Below, in pieces: positions 1 to 6,994 of a stretch of DNA of 11,205 nucleotides. Positions within the stretch are counted from its first letter, which is position 1; every line of letters starts with the position of its first letter. The stretch comes from Spirochaetia bacterium (GTDB lineage Bacteria; Spirochaetota; Spirochaetia; Treponematales; Treponemataceae), in NCBI GenBank assembly GCA_900770075.1, contig CAAGIZ010000074.1:1-11205 (forward strand), read 5' to 3'. Made by a program: the position numbers and the translations under genes. The notes below the pieces were generated by a model. It did not search any database. It saw only the letters and a program-made list of their open reading frames with translations, and had not been told where the DNA came from.

Positions 1-462
1 GCCTGCGGTGAACTGGGAAGAAAACTGGTGGTAATCGGAGCCGGAAGTCAGGAAAAGGAACTTAAAGCCCTTGCAGCCAGGTACAAAAATGCGGACATTA
101 CTTTTACCGGAAGGCTCAGCGATGAAGAGGTAATGTCCTTTCTCCAGCGATGCCGCGCCATGATTTTCTGTGCAGAGGAAGACTTCGGCATAGTTCCTGT
201 GGAAGCCCAGGCCTGCGGACGGCCTGTAATCGCCTTTGCAAAAGGTGGTTCTCTGGAAACCGTAATCGACGGGCAGACCGGGGTCTTTTTTAACAGGCAG
301 GAAACAAACAGCGTCGTGGAAGCCTTAAAAAAATTTGAAACCTTGGAAAAACAGAATTGTTTTATAAGCGAAAAAATAGTTTCCCATGCCAGGGAGTTTT
401 CGACTGAACGCTTCTGCTCCCAAATAAAGGAAGAAATCGACAGGATTTTGAACAATTTTTAA
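1..462 (+). CDS. GT4-family glycosyltransferase, C-terminal part (5' end outside window)
   Basis: The reading frame is open from base 1 and ends in TAA, leaving 153 residues of a GT-B glycosyltransferase. This is the C-terminal Rossmann half, which binds the nucleotide-sugar donor. The fragment opens with a beta-strand and glycine turn (LVVIGAGS, residues 9-16). The family E-x7-E motif follows in EDFGIVPVE (Glu60 and Glu68), then ACGRPVIAFAKGGSLETV, the usual donor-site loop of retaining GT4 enzymes. The wording resembles WbaZ/mannosyltransferase-like members, but sugar and linkage cannot be read from sequence. It probably acts in the cytoplasm at the inner membrane face, adding a sugar to a lipid-linked glycan. 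The next glycosyltransferase gene starts 41 bases downstream in the same direction, so the two are probably co-transcribed. The GT4 assignment is firm; the specific product is not. Confidence 0.9.
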   Translation, partial: ACGELGRKLVVIGAGSQEKELKALAARYKNADITFTGRLSDEEVMSFLQRCRAMIFCAEEDFGIVPVEAQACGRPVIAFAKGGSLETVIDGQTGVFFNRQETNSVVEALKKFETLEKQNCFISEKIVSHAREFSTERFCSQIKEEIDRILNNF

Positions 463-490
463 ATTTGAGCAGATTTTATTTTTAAGCTTT

Positions 491-497
491 AAGGTGA
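491..497 (+). promoter_or_regulatory. Ribosome binding site of the second glycosyltransferase
   Basis: AAGGTGA lies six bases upstream of the ATG at 504. This supports that start over an out-of-frame ATG at 494. Confidence 0.7.
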
Positions 498-503
498 ATT
501 TTT

Positions 504-1571
504 ATGATAAGGATTGCGATAGACTGCAGGATGATAGGTTCCGGCGGAATAGGAACCTTTATTTCAGAGCTTATTCCTCTTTTTTTAAAAGACAACGAGT
601 GCCTTTTGATTGGAACCCACGAGCAGTGCATGCCCTTTGTGCGCCTTCAGAACGTGGAATTCTGCTTCTGCGACGTTCCCTGTTTTTCCCTAAAGGAGAT
701 GTTCTTCTTTCCTGAGGATGTCTTAAAAAAAATTAACTCCTACCAGTGCTATTTTTCTCCATACTGCAATGTTCCGGGTGGAATAAAAGTTCCAGTCTTT
801 ACGACGATTCACGACATAGTTTTTCTGGATGTTCCGGGGCTTACAGGCTTTGCCGGCAGGCTGGCAAGAAAGCAGATTTATCAGCGGGCGGTAAACCTTT
901 CAAAAACCGTCTTTACGGTCTCCCAGTTTTCAAAATCAAGGATTTTAAAAAAACTGCGCTGCAAAAAAAATGTGGAAGTTGTCTACAATTCCGTTCCGTC
1001 TTATATTACGGCCTCTCCTTCAGCAAAAAAAGAAAATTCCATCCTTTTTGTAGGCAACATAAAAAAACACAAGGGCTTAAAAACCCTTCTGGATGCCTAC
1101 GCAGCAGCCGTTGAACAGGGGCTAAAATCAACTCTTATTATAGTAGGAAACAAGGACAATTTCAGCACGGGAGACGAGCAAACCGTAAAACGGCTTGCAG
1201 ATTTTCCGGAAGACAGGGTTCAGTTTACCGGGAAAATCTCAAACGAAAGGCTCCTTCAACTCTACTCTTCCGCCCTGGTTCTGGTACAGCCGTCACTGTA
1301 CGAAGGATTCGGTATTCCTCCTCTGGAAGCCATGGCAAGCGGGACTCCGGCCATAATTTCAGACATTCCGGTCTTTAGGGAAATATACGAGGACTTTCCC
1401 GTTACCTTTTTTGAGGCCGGCAACAGCCAGTCCCTCTGCCAGAAACTTCTGGAAGCAGAAAAATCCCCGAAAAAAATCAATCTTGGAGACTTAAAGGACA
1501 AATACTCCTACAGCAGGTCAGCTTCACTTATCACCGCAACCATAAACAACTGTCTGAACTCCGCCAGATAA
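504..1571 (+). CDS. GT4-family glycosyltransferase (retaining, GT-B fold)
   Basis: A complete 355-residue enzyme, normal length for the family. The N-terminal half opens with IAIDCRMIGSGGIGTFISEL (residues 4-23), the glycine-rich acceptor-side loop typical of GT4 proteins. THDI (101-104) is another conserved acceptor-domain motif. The C-terminal donor domain begins near residue 178 with LFVGNIKKHKGLKTLL, where the Lys190-Gly191 pair is the usual phosphate-contacting site. It continues to YEGFGIPPLE with the E-x7-E pair Glu267/Glu275, then ASGTPAIISDIPVFREI. There is no signal peptide or membrane segment, so it is probably a cytoplasmic, membrane-associated enzyme. It sits between another glycosyltransferase and the sugar-1-phosphate transferase, so it most likely extends the same lipid-linked oligosaccharide. 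Donor and acceptor are unknown. The start is backed by a Shine-Dalgarno sequence six bases away. Confidence 0.93.
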   Translation: MIRIAIDCRMIGSGGIGTFISELIPLFLKDNECLLIGTHEQCMPFVRLQNVEFCFCDVPCFSLKEMFFFPEDVLKKINSYQCYFSPYCNVPGGIKVPVFTTIHDIVFLDVPGLTGFAGRLARKQIYQRAVNLSKTVFTVSQFSKSRILKKLRCKKNVEVVYNSVPSYITASPSAKKENSILFVGNIKKHKGLKTLLDAYAAAVEQGLKSTLIIVGNKDNFSTGDEQTVKRLADFPEDRVQFTGKISNERLLQLYSSALVLVQPSLYEGFGIPPLEAMASGTPAIISDIPVFREIYEDFPVTFFEAGNSQSLCQKLLEAEKSPKKINLGDLKDKYSYSRSASLITATINNCLNSAR

Positions 1572-1617
1572 GCAAGTTTTGTTCAATTTTTGCGTTTTTT
1601 TCTGCAATAGACTATAT

Positions 1618-1623
1618 GGAGGT
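1618..1623 (+). promoter_or_regulatory. Ribosome binding site of the sugar-1-phosphate transferase
   Basis: GGAGGT lies 11 bases before the ATG at 1635. The 63-base gap before this gene shows no convincing terminator. A second in-frame ATG at 1647 is farther away, so 1635 is preferred. Confidence 0.7.
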
Positions 1624-1634
1624 AATTTTATATA

Positions 1635-3068
1635 ATGAAATTTACTATGACCGAAGAAGAATATCTCACCTACTTCAATAAAAAATACTGGAAGACAAGC
1701 TCCTTTACCTCCGGCTTTGCTCTGGCTGTAATAGACTGCATTATGGTCATGCTTTCAATTGGTACATCTTTCTTCCTGATCAATTTAATAAATCATTCCT
1801 GGATAAACTTTCGCTCCTTCATAACCTATTGGGTTTATCTTCTTCCGATGATTGCGGTTTTTTATGCCGCAGGTCTTTATCCGGGAATTTCCCTTCCTCC
1901 GGCGGACGAGGTTAAGAAGTTCGGAATCTGTTCTTTCTTCGTTTTTACAGGTATTGCCCTTTCCATAACGGTGGAAGAGGCAGACGACAAGTGGCCCATC
2001 GTAATAGCATTTATCCTTGCCACGCCTTTTGCATTGATTCTGCTTCCCAGCGGGCGGGAACTGGCAAGGCATCTTTTAAAAAATACCAAGTGGTTCGGCG
2101 TTCCGGCAGTAATAATGATGCAGGGGCAGAAAGACTTTTTTATTGTAGACCGCCTTTTAAGCAGAAAGGATTTGGGCTATAAGCCAGCCTTAATCCTTGA
2201 CGGCACTGCCACGGAGAATTCATCTTATAAGGACATCCCTGTTTTTAAGCCTTCCAGCAAGATGGAAGCCGTAATTCGAAAAACAGGCATAAAGGTTGCC
2301 ATAATAATCGATTGGGAAGAAAACTTTGATCTGATAACTTCCTATTTCAGATACACCATAACCATTCCAAAGGCTCAGGCTCTGAACACTCTGTCGGCCG
2401 ATGTAAGGGATTTTGGAGGTATTCTGGGATTTTCTTCCACCCACAACCTGACAAAAAAGATGAGCATATTCATAAAGCGGGCGGTAGACCTGTTTCTTCT
2501 CCTGTTGGCTTCTCCAATCATAATTCCTGTCATACTGGTAACTGCCATCTGCGTAAAGGTTACAAGCCCGGGACCTGTCTTCTATGGGCACAAAAGAGTG
2601 GGAAAAGGCGGAAAAGAGTTTAAATGCTGGAAATTCCGCTCCATGGTCGTAGATGCAGATAAGATGCTGGAGGAAATATTAAAAGACCCGGTCATGGCTG
2701 CAGAATGGGAAAAAGACCGCAAGTTTACCAACGATCCAAGAGTTACAAAATTGGGAAAATTTCTCAGAAAGACAAGTCTGGATGAATTTCCTCAGTTTTT
2801 CAACGTTCTTACCGGCGAGATGAGTTTTATCGGTCCCCGCCCTGTCACTACCCCGGAGCTGGCAAAGTACAAGGAAAAGGCAAAGCACATACTAAGCGTT
2901 CAGCCCGGGTTAAGCGGGATGTGGCAGATTTCAGGACGTTCAGATACAGGCTACGAAGAGAGGATTACGCTTGATTCTTATTATATCCAGAACTGGTCAG
3001 TGTGGCTTGATTTATGGATCATAATAAAAACCGTATATATCGTTATAAAGGGAAAAGGTGCCTACTAG
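1635..3068 (+). CDS. Undecaprenyl-phosphate sugar-1-phosphate transferase, WbaP-like
   Basis: A polyprenyl-phosphate phosphoglycosyltransferase of 477 residues, matching the usual length of the large WbaP class. It should transfer a hexose-1-phosphate from a nucleotide sugar to undecaprenyl phosphate, the first committed step of a lipid-linked glycan. About four hydrophobic membrane segments lie near residues 26-50, 63-83, 97-113 and 121-138. A Rossmann-like cytoplasmic domain follows (about 155-255). The C-terminal catalytic domain starts near residue 280 (KRAVDLFLLLLASP), where a proline-broken re-entrant helix is expected. The catalytic Asp-Glu pair is visible in TSLDEFPQFFNVL (Asp383-Glu384), followed by GEMSFIGPRP (394-403) and QPGLSGMWQISGRSD (423-437). 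No key residue is missing. It is downstream of two glycosyltransferase genes and its stop codon directly abuts the next ATG. The substrate (galactose, glucose or other) cannot be decided. Confidence 0.95.
   Translation: MKFTMTEEEYLTYFNKKYWKTSSFTSGFALAVIDCIMVMLSIGTSFFLINLINHSWINFRSFITYWVYLLPMIAVFYAAGLYPGISLPPADEVKKFGICSFFVFTGIALSITVEEADDKWPIVIAFILATPFALILLPSGRELARHLLKNTKWFGVPAVIMMQGQKDFFIVDRLLSRKDLGYKPALILDGTATENSSYKDIPVFKPSSKMEAVIRKTGIKVAIIIDWEENFDLITSYFRYTITIPKAQALNTLSADVRDFGGILGFSSTHNLTKKMSIFIKRAVDLFLLLLASPIIIPVILVTAICVKVTSPGPVFYGHKRVGKGGKEFKCWKFRSMVVDADKMLEEILKDPVMAAEWEKDRKFTNDPRVTKLGKFLRKTSLDEFPQFFNVLTGEMSFIGPRPVTTPELAKYKEKAKHILSVQPGLSGMWQISGRSDTGYEERITLDSYYIQNWSVWLDLWIIIKTVYIVIKGKGAY
3055..3060 (+). 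promoter_or_regulatory. Ribosome binding site of the barrel protein, inside the preceding gene
   Basis: AAGGTG lies within the last codons of the sugar transferase, eight bases before the ATG at 3069. Stop and start codons are directly adjacent (TAGATG), which suggests translational coupling. Confidence 0.65.
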
Positions 3069-4667
3069 ATGAAACGCTCAGCTGCTCTTTTTTTTACTTC
3101 TTTTTTAGCATTAGGCTTTTTGTCCGCTGAAAAATATCGGATTACCGATGTAAATTACGACATAACAGGCATTACAAAACCCTATGCTCTGGAAAAAAAC
3201 ATCTCCATAGACAAAAAAAGGGTTTTTGAAAGTTACGAAGAACTTCACTCCTACATCGAAAATTTAAAGCAGCTTTTTGAAAACGAAAGAAACATAGAGT
3301 CCACAGTAATCTTCGCAAAATACGATGCAGTACCAAACGAAGAATCAATTACAAAAGTTACCCTGAGCATTTCAACCCAGGATTCAAAGCACTTTCTCAT
3401 GGTTCCTTACCCAAAATACAATTCCAATGATGGTCTTGTATTAAAACTTAAGGCAAAGGATACAAACTTTCTTGGAACCCTGGAAACCATGGACATGGAC
3501 TTTAACTTTGCATACGAGCCAACAGACAAGGACAGCGACTCTTCAGCTCACGACACGATTCTGGGCTTATCCCTTGAATACGACTATCCATTTAAATTAT
3601 GGAAAATTGACACAAAATGGAAAAACAGCTTCGATTTTGCCTATACATTGGGAAAATCAAAACCGGAATTCTCCTACGAGACAGGCTTTATTTTTGAAAT
3701 TCCAGTGGGAGACTTTTCTTTAAAACTTGACCTGACGCAGGGAATAGCCCGCAACTTTGACTACACGGAATATGGGGACGAACTGTTTTATACAGAAAAT
3801 GCAACTTTCTCCCTGCCCTACAAAATTGCAAAATTTGACAGTTTCGGCGACGTAAACTGGGGACCTTACGTTTCCTACAGTTTCTATTTTGATAAAGACG
3901 GAATAGACAAGCAGAATGAAGACCTTTCCAGCCCTACCCTGAAATTCGGACACTCTGCTTCCACAGGCCGTGTAAACTGGCACGAAAATTTTCGAGATGG
4001 CATAGACCTTTCCTTTGACCAGTACATCGGCTACAACTACCACAGGGAAGAGTACATTGCAAACCTGTCCGGAACGGTTTCCCTTTATAAATCTTTCTTC
4101 AACCGGTTTGGAATTTATTCACGTTTCTACGGCTTTTATAACTACAACCAGAATTCAAAAATCGGTTCTTACCTCCGGGGAATCCGCGATGACCAGAGGT
4201 ACAAGGATTCTGCCTGGGAAGAAGCAGGATTTTCAGGAGAACCGCAAAAAGCACTGAATACTTCTGCTGCAATCGTCGGAAACATAGACATTCCAATCCG
4301 CGTTTTAACGACAGACTGGAGGGGCTTTACGGAATTCTGCTTTGGAGAAGATTCCTGGCTTACAAATCATCTGGCATGGATGCGCTATTTTGACTTTGAA
4401 ATGCATATCTCTCCATTTTTTGACTTTGCCCTCTCAGACAATCTCATAACAGGAAAAACATTTGCAATAAAAGACGGCTGGTATGCAGCAGGTCTGGAAG
4501 TGCTGGTCTACCCTGCAAAATGGCGTAGCCTTGTAGTTCGTGCCAGTGCAGGAGTAGATGCAGGAAGAAAAATCATAAAAAAAGCCGTGTCAAAACTAAT
4601 AGACGACACATGGCGCAAACAGGTTTCTGCTCTTGAAATTTCTATCGGAATAGGCCTATTCTACTAA
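3069..4667 (+). CDS. Secreted POTRA-like / beta-barrel protein, predicted outer membrane (uncharacterised)
   Basis: A 532-residue protein with no family I can name confidently. It begins with a clear signal peptide (MKRSAALFFTSFLALGFLSA, cut before Glu21). Residues about 22-105 read as one POTRA-like unit: a strand (YRITDVNYDIT), two helices (YEELHSYIENLKQLF) and two strands (ESTVIFAKYD, SITKVTLSIS). Next comes HFLMVPYPKYNSNDGLVLKL, then DTNFLGTLETMDMDFNF, resembling the entry to an Omp85/TamA-type barrel. The remainder is rich in alternating aromatic/polar strands with acidic turns and ends in IGIGLFY, a C-terminal aromatic residue typical of outer-membrane barrels. The gene follows the sugar-phosphate transferase with no gap, so a role in moving or anchoring a surface glycan or its proteins is possible. 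That role is inference. The 3' end overlaps the opposing gene by 12 bases. The Omp85-like reading is moderate; an unrelated barrel is the alternative. Confidence 0.75.
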   Translation: MKRSAALFFTSFLALGFLSAEKYRITDVNYDITGITKPYALEKNISIDKKRVFESYEELHSYIENLKQLFENERNIESTVIFAKYDAVPNEESITKVTLSISTQDSKHFLMVPYPKYNSNDGLVLKLKAKDTNFLGTLETMDMDFNFAYEPTDKDSDSSAHDTILGLSLEYDYPFKLWKIDTKWKNSFDFAYTLGKSKPEFSYETGFIFEIPVGDFSLKLDLTQGIARNFDYTEYGDELFYTENATFSLPYKIAKFDSFGDVNWGPYVSYSFYFDKDGIDKQNEDLSSPTLKFGHSASTGRVNWHENFRDGIDLSFDQYIGYNYHREEYIANLSGTVSLYKSFFNRFGIYSRFYGFYNYNQNSKIGSYLRGIRDDQRYKDSAWEEAGFSGEPQKALNTSAAIVGNIDIPIRVLTTDWRGFTEFCFGEDSWLTNHLAWMRYFDFEMHISPFFDFALSDNLITGKTFAIKDGWYAAGLEVLVYPAKWRSLVVRASAGVDAGRKIIKKAVSKLIDDTWRKQVSALEISIGIGLFY

Positions 4668-5741
4668 CTGTTGAGCTGCAATAGCCCTGTAGTATGAATC
4701 CGGAACAGAGTTTGCCATGGCAGCGAACAGGGCTTTTGCAAATACAAGGTTACCTTCCTTGCCAGCCCTGCCTGCAAACTGAAAAAAAATATTCCATATA
4801 TTGTTGTTTGCAATCCATTCTGTTATCTCGTCATAGCTGCCGCTTTCAGCAAAAAAATCTTCCAGGGTCGTATACTTAAAACGGGCATTGCGTTCCGTTA
4901 TGGCATTCAGAATATGGGTAAAGGCTTCGATGCTGGCAAGAGCATAACATTCAAGAGTCTTTGCAAATTCGCCCCTCATTTCGTACAGATAGGCTAAATC
5001 GCACAGTGCCTGAAGTGAATATCTGGTATCGGCACGGTAAAGAAGAAAAATTCTGTCTACGTTTTCTGCAGCATCAGCCGAAACCGATTTCATTATTGAA
5101 CTTTTTAACAGTTCATTTTTAAAAAATTCATCACTGTCAAGAATTAAGAGAAGGCTTTTTTCAAGCCTTTCCATGTCACCGTTGATTTTTGAGATAGCAC
5201 CGATGGAGTACAAAATATCATACTGAATGTCAGGAATGTCCAGATATTCTCTTTCGCTGTATGCCCGCTCATAAAACGAGAGGGCCTGAGAATATTCCCC
5301 TTCCAGCTGATAAATTTTCCCGGTAAGATAGTCGGCCTCAGGATAGACAGTGCGTTTTTTCAGCCAGGATAGCATATTGCGAATGTTGTCATCAAAATAG
5401 GAAACACCGTAAAGCCTTACATATTTGTTTATGACGGAAACCGCTTCCTTCTGTTCCCTCTCTTCCAGCACTTGAAGTACAGAAGCAATTTCTGTCCCGG
5501 CTTTCCGAACCTGGGCAGGAGCAACAGCCTTGTCTAGTAAGGTATACTCGTTTTCAGCCTCATTTCTTCGGTTTATGGAAGCCTCCTGGACGTATTTAAA
5601 AGCATCCCCATAATTGCCGGAATCAAAGCAGACCTGCGCCTGTTCCAAAATCCGCCAGGAATTTTCAGAATAGCTTACTGAAAAAAAATCTGAAGAAACA
5701 AATAAAAGGCACAAGAAAAATGCTGCTGTTTTTTTTATCAT
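4656..5741 (-). CDS. Secreted TPR-like protein (uncharacterised)
   Basis: A 361-residue exported protein that I do not recognise as a named family. The chosen ATG at 5741 gives a clean signal peptide (MIKKTAAFFLCLLFVSS...) with a likely signal peptidase I cut after Ser-Tyr-Ser (residues 23-25). No good lipobox surrounds Cys11. An upstream in-frame ATG at 5792 would place 17 charged and aromatic residues before the signal peptide and lie inside ispG, so it is rejected. The mature protein looks wholly helical. TPR-like units are visible near residues 28-58 (CFDSGNYGDAFKYVQEA), 135-163 (YLTGKIYQLEGEYSQALSFY) and 245-272 (ALCDLAYLYEMRGEFAKTLE). Such proteins usually scaffold periplasmic complexes; partners are unknown. 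It starts 16 bases after ispG and probably shares its transcript. The two functions have no obvious link. Confidence 0.85.
   Translation of the reverse strand: MIKKTAAFFLCLLFVSSDFFSVSYSENSWRILEQAQVCFDSGNYGDAFKYVQEASINRRNEAENEYTLLDKAVAPAQVRKAGTEIASVLQVLEEREQKEAVSVINKYVRLYGVSYFDDNIRNMLSWLKKRTVYPEADYLTGKIYQLEGEYSQALSFYERAYSEREYLDIPDIQYDILYSIGAISKINGDMERLEKSLLLILDSDEFFKNELLKSSIMKSVSADAAENVDRIFLLYRADTRYSLQALCDLAYLYEMRGEFAKTLECYALASIEAFTHILNAITERNARFKYTTLEDFFAESGSYDEITEWIANNNIWNIFFQFAGRAGKEGNLVFAKALFAAMANSVPDSYYRAIAAQQLVE
4683..4737 (+). terminator. Possible intrinsic terminator for the barrel-protein message, inside the opposing gene
   Basis: A perfect 8-bp inverted repeat, AGCCCTGT (4683-4690) and ACAGGGCT (4727-4734), starts 16 bases after the barrel-protein stop. 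It runs into a short T run ending at 4737. The 36-base loop contains the palindrome TGCCATGGCA (4713-4722), which could fold as an inner hairpin. The long loop and only four Ts make it weak. It also lies within the coding region of the convergent TPR gene, so it may be a chance match. On the - strand no T run follows. Confidence 0.35.
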
Positions 5742-5752
5742 AAAACACGTTT

Positions 5753-5758
5753 TCCTTT
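5753..5758 (-). promoter_or_regulatory. Ribosome binding site of the TPR protein, overlapping the ispG stop codon
   Basis: On the - strand AAAGGA lies 11 bases before the ATG at 5741, and its first A is the last base of the ispG stop codon TAA. This supports the 5741 start and suggests coupled translation. Confidence 0.6.
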
Positions 5759-6861
5759 TAGAATTCGGCCAGAAGTTTTTCAAAAACTTCATCTGCCTGT
5801 TCCATATCCACAGTTGCCACGATTACACCTTTTTTAAAAATGACGGCTTTTCCTCCGGCACCTGCAATTCCAAGGTCTGCGTGCTTTCCTTCTCCAGGAC
5901 CATTTACGACACACCCCATAACGGCAACAGTAATGTCTTTTTTCATGGACAAAAGCCTGTTCTGCCACCGCTGCATAAAACCATGCACGTCAAATCCCAG
6001 TCTTCCGCACCGCGGACAGCTTACGAGTTTTACCCCGCCCTGTCTTTTCCCACATTCCCGCAGAATTTCAAGACCGGTTATAACCTCATTTTCCGGCGAA
6101 GAAGACAGACTAACCCTTATTGTGTTACCAATTCCTTCGTTTAAAAGATGACTGAATGCAAGGGTGGATTTTACTACACCTGTAATCAAAGGACCGGCTT
6201 CCGTAACCCCCACATGCAACGGAATTTCAAAACGTCTGGCAAAATCTTCGTTGGCTTCAATGGTTTCCTGAACGGAACTTGCCTTCATGCTTACCACAAA
6301 TTGATCAAAATTCAATTCGTCAAAAACAGCCGCTTCTCTGGCAGCAGTTTCGCTTAAAGCAAGGGCACGGCTCATCTTACCGAGGGAAACAAGTTCAGCC
6401 AAATCGTGTGGCAAAGACCCGGAATTAACGCCTATTCTTATAGCAGTTCCAGTATTTCTGCAGGCATCCACAACCGCTTCTACCCTCTCTCTTGAGCCGA
6501 TATTCCCCGGATTTATGCGTATTGCGCCCACTGGGCCTTCAAGACACTTCAATGCAAGTTTATAGTCAAAATGGATGTCAGCCACCAAAGGCATGGACGA
6601 CTCCCGGCATATCTCGATAAAACTTTCTGCACTTTCCATATCGGGAACAGCAAAGCGGATTATATCGCACCCCAAAAGCTTAAGGCTGTTTATCTGCTGC
6701 AGTATTTTTTCCATCTTTTGAGGATTGTCCTTTACACCGATTATCCCCTCTTTCCACATAGTCTGAATGGTAACAGGAGCATCGCCCCCAATTGCAAGGC
6801 GTTCAGTATTTCCGTTTCCGCCAATAAAAACCTTTCTTGTTTTTTTAAATTCCTGAATCAT
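5758..6861 (-). CDS. ispG: 4-hydroxy-3-methylbut-2-en-1-yl diphosphate synthase (IspG/GcpE)
   Basis: IspG reductively converts methylerythritol cyclodiphosphate to HMBPP, the penultimate step of the MEP isoprenoid pathway, in the cytoplasm. With the start at 6861 the protein has 367 residues, about the usual length of the short bacterial form. The N-terminal TIM-barrel part shows GGDAPVTIQTMW (residues 25-36), IIRFAVPDMESAE (67-79), PLVADIHFDYKLAL (91-104) and GAIRINPGNIG (112-122). The 4Fe-4S ligands are all visible: Cys282 and Cys285 in SCPRCGR, Cys317 in GCVVNGPGE, and Glu324 in the same motif. The frame stays open to an ATG at 6930, but those extra residues are encoded by the terminator hairpin and lack family similarity. 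MIQEFKKTRKVFIGG is therefore taken as the true N-terminus. The gene has its own promoter and no visible Shine-Dalgarno sequence. Confidence 0.97.
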   Translation of the reverse strand: MIQEFKKTRKVFIGGNGNTERLAIGGDAPVTIQTMWKEGIIGVKDNPQKMEKILQQINSLKLLGCDIIRFAVPDMESAESFIEICRESSMPLVADIHFDYKLALKCLEGPVGAIRINPGNIGSRERVEAVVDACRNTGTAIRIGVNSGSLPHDLAELVSLGKMSRALALSETAAREAAVFDELNFDQFVVSMKASSVQETIEANEDFARRFEIPLHVGVTEAGPLITGVVKSTLAFSHLLNEGIGNTIRVSLSSSPENEVITGLEILRECGKRQGGVKLVSCPRCGRLGFDVHGFMQRWQNRLLSMKKDITVAVMGCVVNGPGEGKHADLGIAGAGGKAVIFKKGVIVATVDMEQADEVFEKLLAEF

Positions 6862-6868
6862 AAATAGA

Positions 6869-6897
6869 ATTATAATGTTAAGTGTCAAAAAAAGCAA
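6869..6897 (-). promoter_or_regulatory. Promoter of ispG, giving a leaderless or near-leaderless message
   Basis: On the - strand a consensus -10 box TATAAT (6869-6874) is preceded, after 17 bases, by TTGCTT (6892-6897), a 3/6 match to the -35 consensus. The expected transcription start is at 6861-6862, where the ispG ATG begins. No purine-rich ribosome binding site lies between the -10 box and the ATG. A perfect TTGACA (6883-6888) is also present but only eight bases from the -10 box, the wrong spacing. Confidence 0.6.
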
Positions 6898-6906
6898 TTT
6901 TCCAAA

Positions 6907-6956
6907 AAAAAGACGGCTCATCCGAAGCAAAATGCACCGGACAAAACCGTCTTTTT
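6907..6956. terminator. Bidirectional intrinsic terminator between atpK and ispG
   Basis: AAAAAGACGG (6907-6916) pairs perfectly with CCGTCTTTTT (6947-6956). Further pairing inside the loop comes from TCCG/CGGA (6921-6924, 6938-6941) and GCA/TGC (6927-6929, 6933-6935). On the - strand the stem runs into eight Ts, as needed to end the V-ATPase transcript. It also insulates the ispG promoter just downstream. Confidence 0.85.
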
Positions 6957-6963
6957 AAAACAC

Positions 6964-6984
6964 GCCCGCTCTTTTTAGCAGGGC
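6964..6984 (-). terminator. First terminator-like hairpin after atpK
   Basis: GCCCGCT (6964-6970) and AGCAGGGC (6977-6984) form a seven-base-pair stem with one bulged A and a six-base loop. It starts 11 bases past the atpK stop. On the - strand the stem is followed by GTGTTTT, a modest T run. Together with the stronger hairpin 8 bases further on it looks like a tandem terminator. Confidence 0.6.
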
Positions 6985-6994
6985 ATTTTAAGTA

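Noticed and set aside
1590..1618. Possible promoter TTGCGT-17-TATATG before the sugar transferase
   Set aside because: Transcription would start at or after the GGAGGT site, leaving the message without its ribosome binding site; the boxes are also weak.
5729..5736. Run of eight A (coding strand) near the start of the TPR gene as a phase-variation switch
   Set aside because: Runs of eight A occur elsewhere in this A/T-rich window (for example 963-970 and 4782-4789) and this one encodes the usual Lys-Lys of a signal peptide. Nothing marks it as a switch.
5742..5792. Longer start for the TPR protein at 5792
   Set aside because: It lies inside ispG and places 17 residues before a clean signal peptide; the ATG at 5741 has a suitable ribosome binding site.
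5840..6357. Open frames on the + strand opposite ispG
   Set aside because: They are antisense shadows of a strongly conserved enzyme, with no ribosome binding sites or recognisable protein features.
6883..6888. TTGACA as the -35 box of ispG
   Set aside because: It is a perfect consensus match but only eight bases from TATAAT, and no acceptable -10 box lies 16-18 bases downstream.
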